In this document: positions 7,444 to 10,096 of the stretch, piece after piece
Layout of the letters: every line of letters begins with the position of its first letter
How positions within the stretch are numbered: position 1 is the first letter of the stretch
Origin: Candidatus Omnitrophota bacterium
Lineage (GTDB): Bacteria; Omnitrophota; Omnitrophia; Omnitrophales; Aquincolibacteriaceae
Assembly (NCBI GenBank): GCA_023819025.1
Contig: JAMWDC010000048.1
Location: 1 to 10,096 of the forward strand
Direction: 5' to 3'
Length of the DNA: 10,096 bases
Program-made: the position numbers and the translations under genes
Notes under the pieces: generated by a model
Seen by the model: only the letters and a program-made list of their open reading frames with translations
Told to the model about the DNA's origin: nothing
The model's database searches: none

Positions 7444-7574
7444 ATTCAAATGAGGGCAGGCACGAGGCCGGCCCCGACCATGTTTGCGAAATAAAACGGG
7501 ATTTTTTTCATGAATTGGCAATCAGAAGCGAATTTACATTTGCAGGGGCGCCCTTGTGGGTGCCAGTCTTGAAT
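7444..7574. repeat. Inverted pair of diverged palindromic repeats (MITE-like)
   Basis: Two GC-rich hairpins lie in the divergent intergenic region. The left one (7454-7474) pairs GGGCAGGC with GCCGGCCC around ACGAG, with one A-G mismatch. The right one (7547-7564) pairs GGCGCCC with GGGTGCC around TTGT, with one G-T wobble. Read in opposite directions, the two units align by eye, sharing GGGGC, then a CCT-GTG core, then TGCC, and ATTCAA (7444-7449) matches TTGAAT (7569-7574) at the outer ends. This gives an imperfect terminal inverted repeat of some 30 bases around about 70 unique bases. No transposase is encoded, and no target-site duplication is clear. Confidence 0.5.
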
Positions 7575-7630
7575 CTATTTATCGACCTGTTGCGTAAGTC
7601 TCGGGTTCATTGACCGGCAGGAAAATCGAT

Positions 7631-7657
7631 TTGTTTTTATGAAATTACCGATATAAT
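7631..7657 (+). promoter_or_regulatory. Probable promoter for the SGNH-TPR / GT4 operon
   Basis: A perfect TATAAT lies at 7652-7657, 25 bases before the ATG at 7683. The best -35 candidate is TTGTTT at 7631-7636, with a short 15-base spacer, so the -35 part is weak. A stronger TTGACC at 7610-7615 is too far from this -10 box. Transcription would start near 7664 and give a leader of about 19 bases. Confidence 0.5.
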
Positions 7658-7682
7658 AACGGCTTAACATCACAGAGCGGGT

Positions 7683-9296
7683 ATGGCCACGCGCAAGAGT
7701 CAAAAAAAGAATCAAATCGCAAACTTACTGATCAATATCCTTGTCGCGGTTCTAAGCCTTGCGATTTTTTTTGCATCGGCCGAGTGGATGATTGTGAAGT
7801 ATTTTCCGGAAAAAGTACGGACCTATTTTGATGACCAAACCGAAATCGCCTTGGGACACCCGGTGCCCAAGAAGTCACCCGGAGAAACACGGATCTTTGT
7901 ATTCGGCAGTTCGGCGGCTTACGGATTTCCGGCCGCAGACCGCTATTCGATTACTGCGTGGTTACGTAAAAGTTTTGTGCATCTTCTCCCGACGCACACG
8001 GTCCGTGTCATCAATTGCGGCTGGCCCGGTAAGTCGAGCCACCATGTTTACGAAGGTGCGCGCACCGTCATGAAATACCAACCGGACCTGTTTATCATTT
8101 ACTCCGGGCACAATGAATTCACGGTTTCAAACCGACTGTACATCGATAACTGGTTTTATTGGCTGAACTTCAAACTGGAGTACCGAAGCGCCCTTTACAG
8201 GCTCCTTGCATCGCGGATCGCGCGCATCCGAAAGCATCTGACCTATGGGAGCAGTGGGTACCCGGAAAAAAGCTACCGGGAGGAAGTCATTGCAAACCGT
8301 GTGTACAAGAAAATTGAAGTTCGGGACGACGAATATCAAAGAATCCTCAAGGCCTACCGCAAGAATATGGAGAAAGTGATCCGGCTGGCGAAGCGTCGGA
8401 AAGTCCAAGTCCTATTCGTCAATCTCCCGTCGAATGTACGGGATATCCCACCCGCCTTTTCGTTCCACCGGCCGGATTTGACCGCGCCCGAGCTCGTGGA
8501 ATGGCAGATTCACTATGAAAGCGCCCAGAAATTTTATGCAAATGGACTTTATCAACAGGCTCTTGACGCATACCGGCGCGCAGCCGCGATCGATGATACC
8601 TATGCCGAACTTGCCTTCCAAACGGCACAGACTCAGGAGAAGTTGGAAAATTTCAGCGCCGCGAAAGCCGATTATATCCGGGCACGGGACTTGGACGGTC
8701 AGCCATGGCGGGCCAAATCGAGTCTCAATGATACCATCCGTGAGATCGCGGCGAAAAATCACGTCCTCTTCGCCGACATCGTACGGGCCTTCGAAATGTT
8801 ATCACCCCACGGAATCGTGGAAGGCAATCTTATCCATGACAATGTCCATCCGTCGATCAAAGGCCAGCAATTGATTACGGATGAAATACTCCGCACCCTT
8901 TGCCAACATCACTTCATTGCCCCGGCTGACGAGTGGAAATGGGGGGATTTGGACAAAGCCCGTGAGACCCATGCGAGCGATGAGTGGACCGTTGAAGGGG
9001 CTCAGAATGCTTACCGGTATATCCTGCGCGGCCTCCACCTCTGGGAACAGGGACGTTACGGCGGGGTCATCGAAGACTTGGAAAAGGGATTGGAATTGAT
9101 GCCCGAATTCGTAGAATCCTATGGATTTATTGCCGATGCGTATTGGAATCTGGGCCGGAAGGATAAGGCGCGCGAAGTTTATCAAGCATTTCAGGAGAAA
9201 TATCCGAAAGTTTTTGAAATGTTGATTCATCGCTACCCCAATCTCGAAGACAGCTACAAACAAAGCCGGGGCGCCTTTACGGATCGTCCCGACTGA
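7683..9296 (+). CDS. Membrane-anchored SGNH/GDSL hydrolase with TPR repeats
   Basis: This 537-residue protein starts with a basic stretch and one hydrophobic helix (about 13-32), probably an uncleaved anchor that places the rest in the periplasm. An SGNH esterase/acyltransferase fold follows: block I FGSSAAYG with likely nucleophile S77, block II NCGWPGKSS with G113, block III GHNE with N144 in the oxyanion hole, and block V DNVHPS with D386 and H389. Two TPR-like helical pairs (about 275-340, including GLYQQALDAYRRAAAIDD) sit between blocks III and V. Two more follow the catalytic domain (about 440-510, including GRYGGVIEDLEKGLELMP). All catalytic residues are present. In a glycan locus such enzymes commonly add or remove acyl groups on exported polysaccharide, and TPRs usually bind partner proteins. 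The ribosome site (GAGCGGG) is modest. The glycosyltransferase follows nine bases after the stop. Confidence 0.85.
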   Translation: MATRKSQKKNQIANLLINILVAVLSLAIFFASAEWMIVKYFPEKVRTYFDDQTEIALGHPVPKKSPGETRIFVFGSSAAYGFPAADRYSITAWLRKSFVHLLPTHTVRVINCGWPGKSSHHVYEGARTVMKYQPDLFIIYSGHNEFTVSNRLYIDNWFYWLNFKLEYRSALYRLLASRIARIRKHLTYGSSGYPEKSYREEVIANRVYKKIEVRDDEYQRILKAYRKNMEKVIRLAKRRKVQVLFVNLPSNVRDIPPAFSFHRPDLTAPELVEWQIHYESAQKFYANGLYQQALDAYRRAAAIDDTYAELAFQTAQTQEKLENFSAAKADYIRARDLDGQPWRAKSSLNDTIREIAAKNHVLFADIVRAFEMLSPHGIVEGNLIHDNVHPSIKGQQLITDEILRTLCQHHFIAPADEWKWGDLDKARETHASDEWTVEGAQNAYRYILRGLHLWEQGRYGGVIEDLEKGLELMPEFVESYGFIADAYWNLGRKDKAREVYQAFQEKYPKVFEMLIHRYPNLEDSYKQSRGAFTDRPD

Positions 9297-9305
9297 GTCC
9301 TACCC

Positions 9306-10096
9306 ATGAGAATTGGCATTGACATTCAATCGACGCAGACAAAGATGACGGGACTCGGGGTCTACACGAAGAATTTCACCGAGCACCTGACGCAGTTTGC
9401 CGACTCCCGTTTTAATTTTGTCTTCTTGTCCCACCCGACCTCACGGGATCTGAACACACCGCAGCGTCTCTGGTGGGAAAATATCGAACTCCCGAAACTG
9501 GCCCGGAGGGAAGGTCTTGATCTCCTGCACATTCCTGCGTTTGCGGCGCCGTGGATTCCTCCTTGCCCGATGGTGGTTACGGTTCATGACCTGATCGGTC
9601 GGGCCTACCCGAACCAATTGAGTTGGCCCAGCCGTTTCTATTGGGGGAGGTGGCTTCCGGCGTCAATCCGAAAGGCGCGGAAAATTATTGCGGATTCCCA
9701 ACATACAAAACTCGATATCCTCAAATACCTAAAGGTTCCGGAATCCAAGATCGCGGTGATCAACCCATCGGGCCATGAGGGTTTTTCAGTACGTTCTGAA
9801 GTCGTGCCGCTGAACCGCGTTAAGAACGACCTCAAAATTTACGAGCGCTATTTTCTGTTCGTTGGCACCATCGAACCACGTAAAAATTTAAGCCGTACCA
9901 TTCAAGCCTTTGCGCGCTTCCTCAAGGAAAAGACAGTCCAAGACAGTTTTCAACTGGTGATTGTCGGATCCAAAGACTTTGCCCATGGAAAATGCTACAT
10001 CCGGCTTTTGCAAAATACCGGACTCGAGGCTCAGCATCTTGTTTTTACGGGCTACTTGGATACAGAGCGGCTCAATCGATTATACTGCGGGGCGGA
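9306..10096 (+). CDS. GT4-family (GT-B fold) glycosyltransferase, 3' end outside window
   Basis: An ATG at 9306 opens a frame that has no stop before the window end, giving 263 residues of a family that usually runs to about 370. These enzymes transfer a sugar from a nucleotide donor to a lipid-linked or growing glycan at the cytoplasmic face of the membrane. Signatures are the N-terminal MRIGIDI strand and the glycine loop TGLGVYTKN (15-23), VVTVHDLIG (90-98), IIADSQHTKLDI (127-138), and FVGTIEPRKNL (185-195), which opens the C-terminal donor domain. VFTGYLDTERLNRLY (246-260) leads into the donor site. The E-x7-E motif expected further on is not in view. The start lies nine bases after the SGNH gene stop with no clear Shine-Dalgarno site, so it probably belongs to the same operon. 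The sugar specificity cannot be inferred. Confidence 0.92.
   Translation, partial: MRIGIDIQSTQTKMTGLGVYTKNFTEHLTQFADSRFNFVFLSHPTSRDLNTPQRLWWENIELPKLARREGLDLLHIPAFAAPWIPPCPMVVTVHDLIGRAYPNQLSWPSRFYWGRWLPASIRKARKIIADSQHTKLDILKYLKVPESKIAVINPSGHEGFSVRSEVVPLNRVKNDLKIYERYFLFVGTIEPRKNLSRTIQAFARFLKEKTVQDSFQLVIVGSKDFAHGKCYIRLLQNTGLEAQHLVFTGYLDTERLNRLYCGA

Noticed and set aside
7446..7511. 21-residue minus-strand ORF beginning MKKIPFYFANM
   Set aside because: Its second half (VGAGLVPAL) is the translation of the left palindromic repeat, and no ribosome site is seen. It looks like a by-product of the repeat.
7610..7640. Second plus-strand promoter using TTGACC at 7610 with TTTTAT
   Set aside because: The spacer is 19 bases and the -10 match is poor. 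The TATAAT at 7652 is the better candidate.
8802..9263. 153-residue minus-strand open frame
   Set aside because: It is antisense to the catalytic end and C-terminal TPRs of the SGNH protein, and shows no motif of its own.

Overview
The window looks like part of a bacterial surface-polysaccharide (O-antigen, capsule or exopolysaccharide) locus. It holds nine gene-sized coding regions, the first and last of which run off the edges, plus one possible micro-ORF. A nonulosonic-acid synthase, a hexapeptide acyltransferase, a Wzx-type flippase, a GT-C-like membrane protein, an SGNH hydrolase and a GT4 glycosyltransferase all point to a Gram-negative-type envelope. Base composition is balanced, Shine-Dalgarno sites are weak and many genes overlap. 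I cannot assign a phylum. An uncultured, environmental lineage is plausible, but that is inference. I see no rRNA, tRNA, CRISPR array, transposase or phage gene.

Left part (1-3354, + strand): four genes are chained by stop/start overlaps (TAATG, ATGA, ATGA). They are an unrecognised partial protein, a zinc-finger SAM methyltransferase, a NeuB-family synthase and a CysH-family (P)APS reductase. They almost certainly form one operon. The pairing of a nonulosonate synthase with a sulfonucleotide reductase is the most unusual gene association here.

Middle part (3355-5783, + strand): a GC-rich REP-like hairpin separates cysH from a left-handed beta-helix acyltransferase. The flippase follows. Between those two lies a possible 16-codon micro-ORF that overlaps both neighbours through ATGA junctions.

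Right part: a GT-C-like membrane protein lies on the minus strand (5799-7388) and converges on the flippase with only 15 bases between them. It is divided from the next + strand operon by a divergent intergenic region (7389-7682). That region has a good sigma70-like promoter on the minus strand, a -10 box on the plus strand and, between them, two diverged palindromic repeats in inverted orientation. The right operon carries an SGNH hydrolase with TPRs inserted in and appended to the hydrolase fold, then a GT4 glycosyltransferase cut by the window end.

Working model (inference): NeuB supplies an acidic sugar, the methyltransferase and acyltransferase decorate it, GT4 and GT-C-like enzymes assemble or modify the glycan, Wzx flips the lipid-linked unit, and the SGNH protein acts on acyl groups outside the cytoplasmic membrane. 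No NeuC, NeuA, Wzy or sulfotransferase is recognisable in this window.
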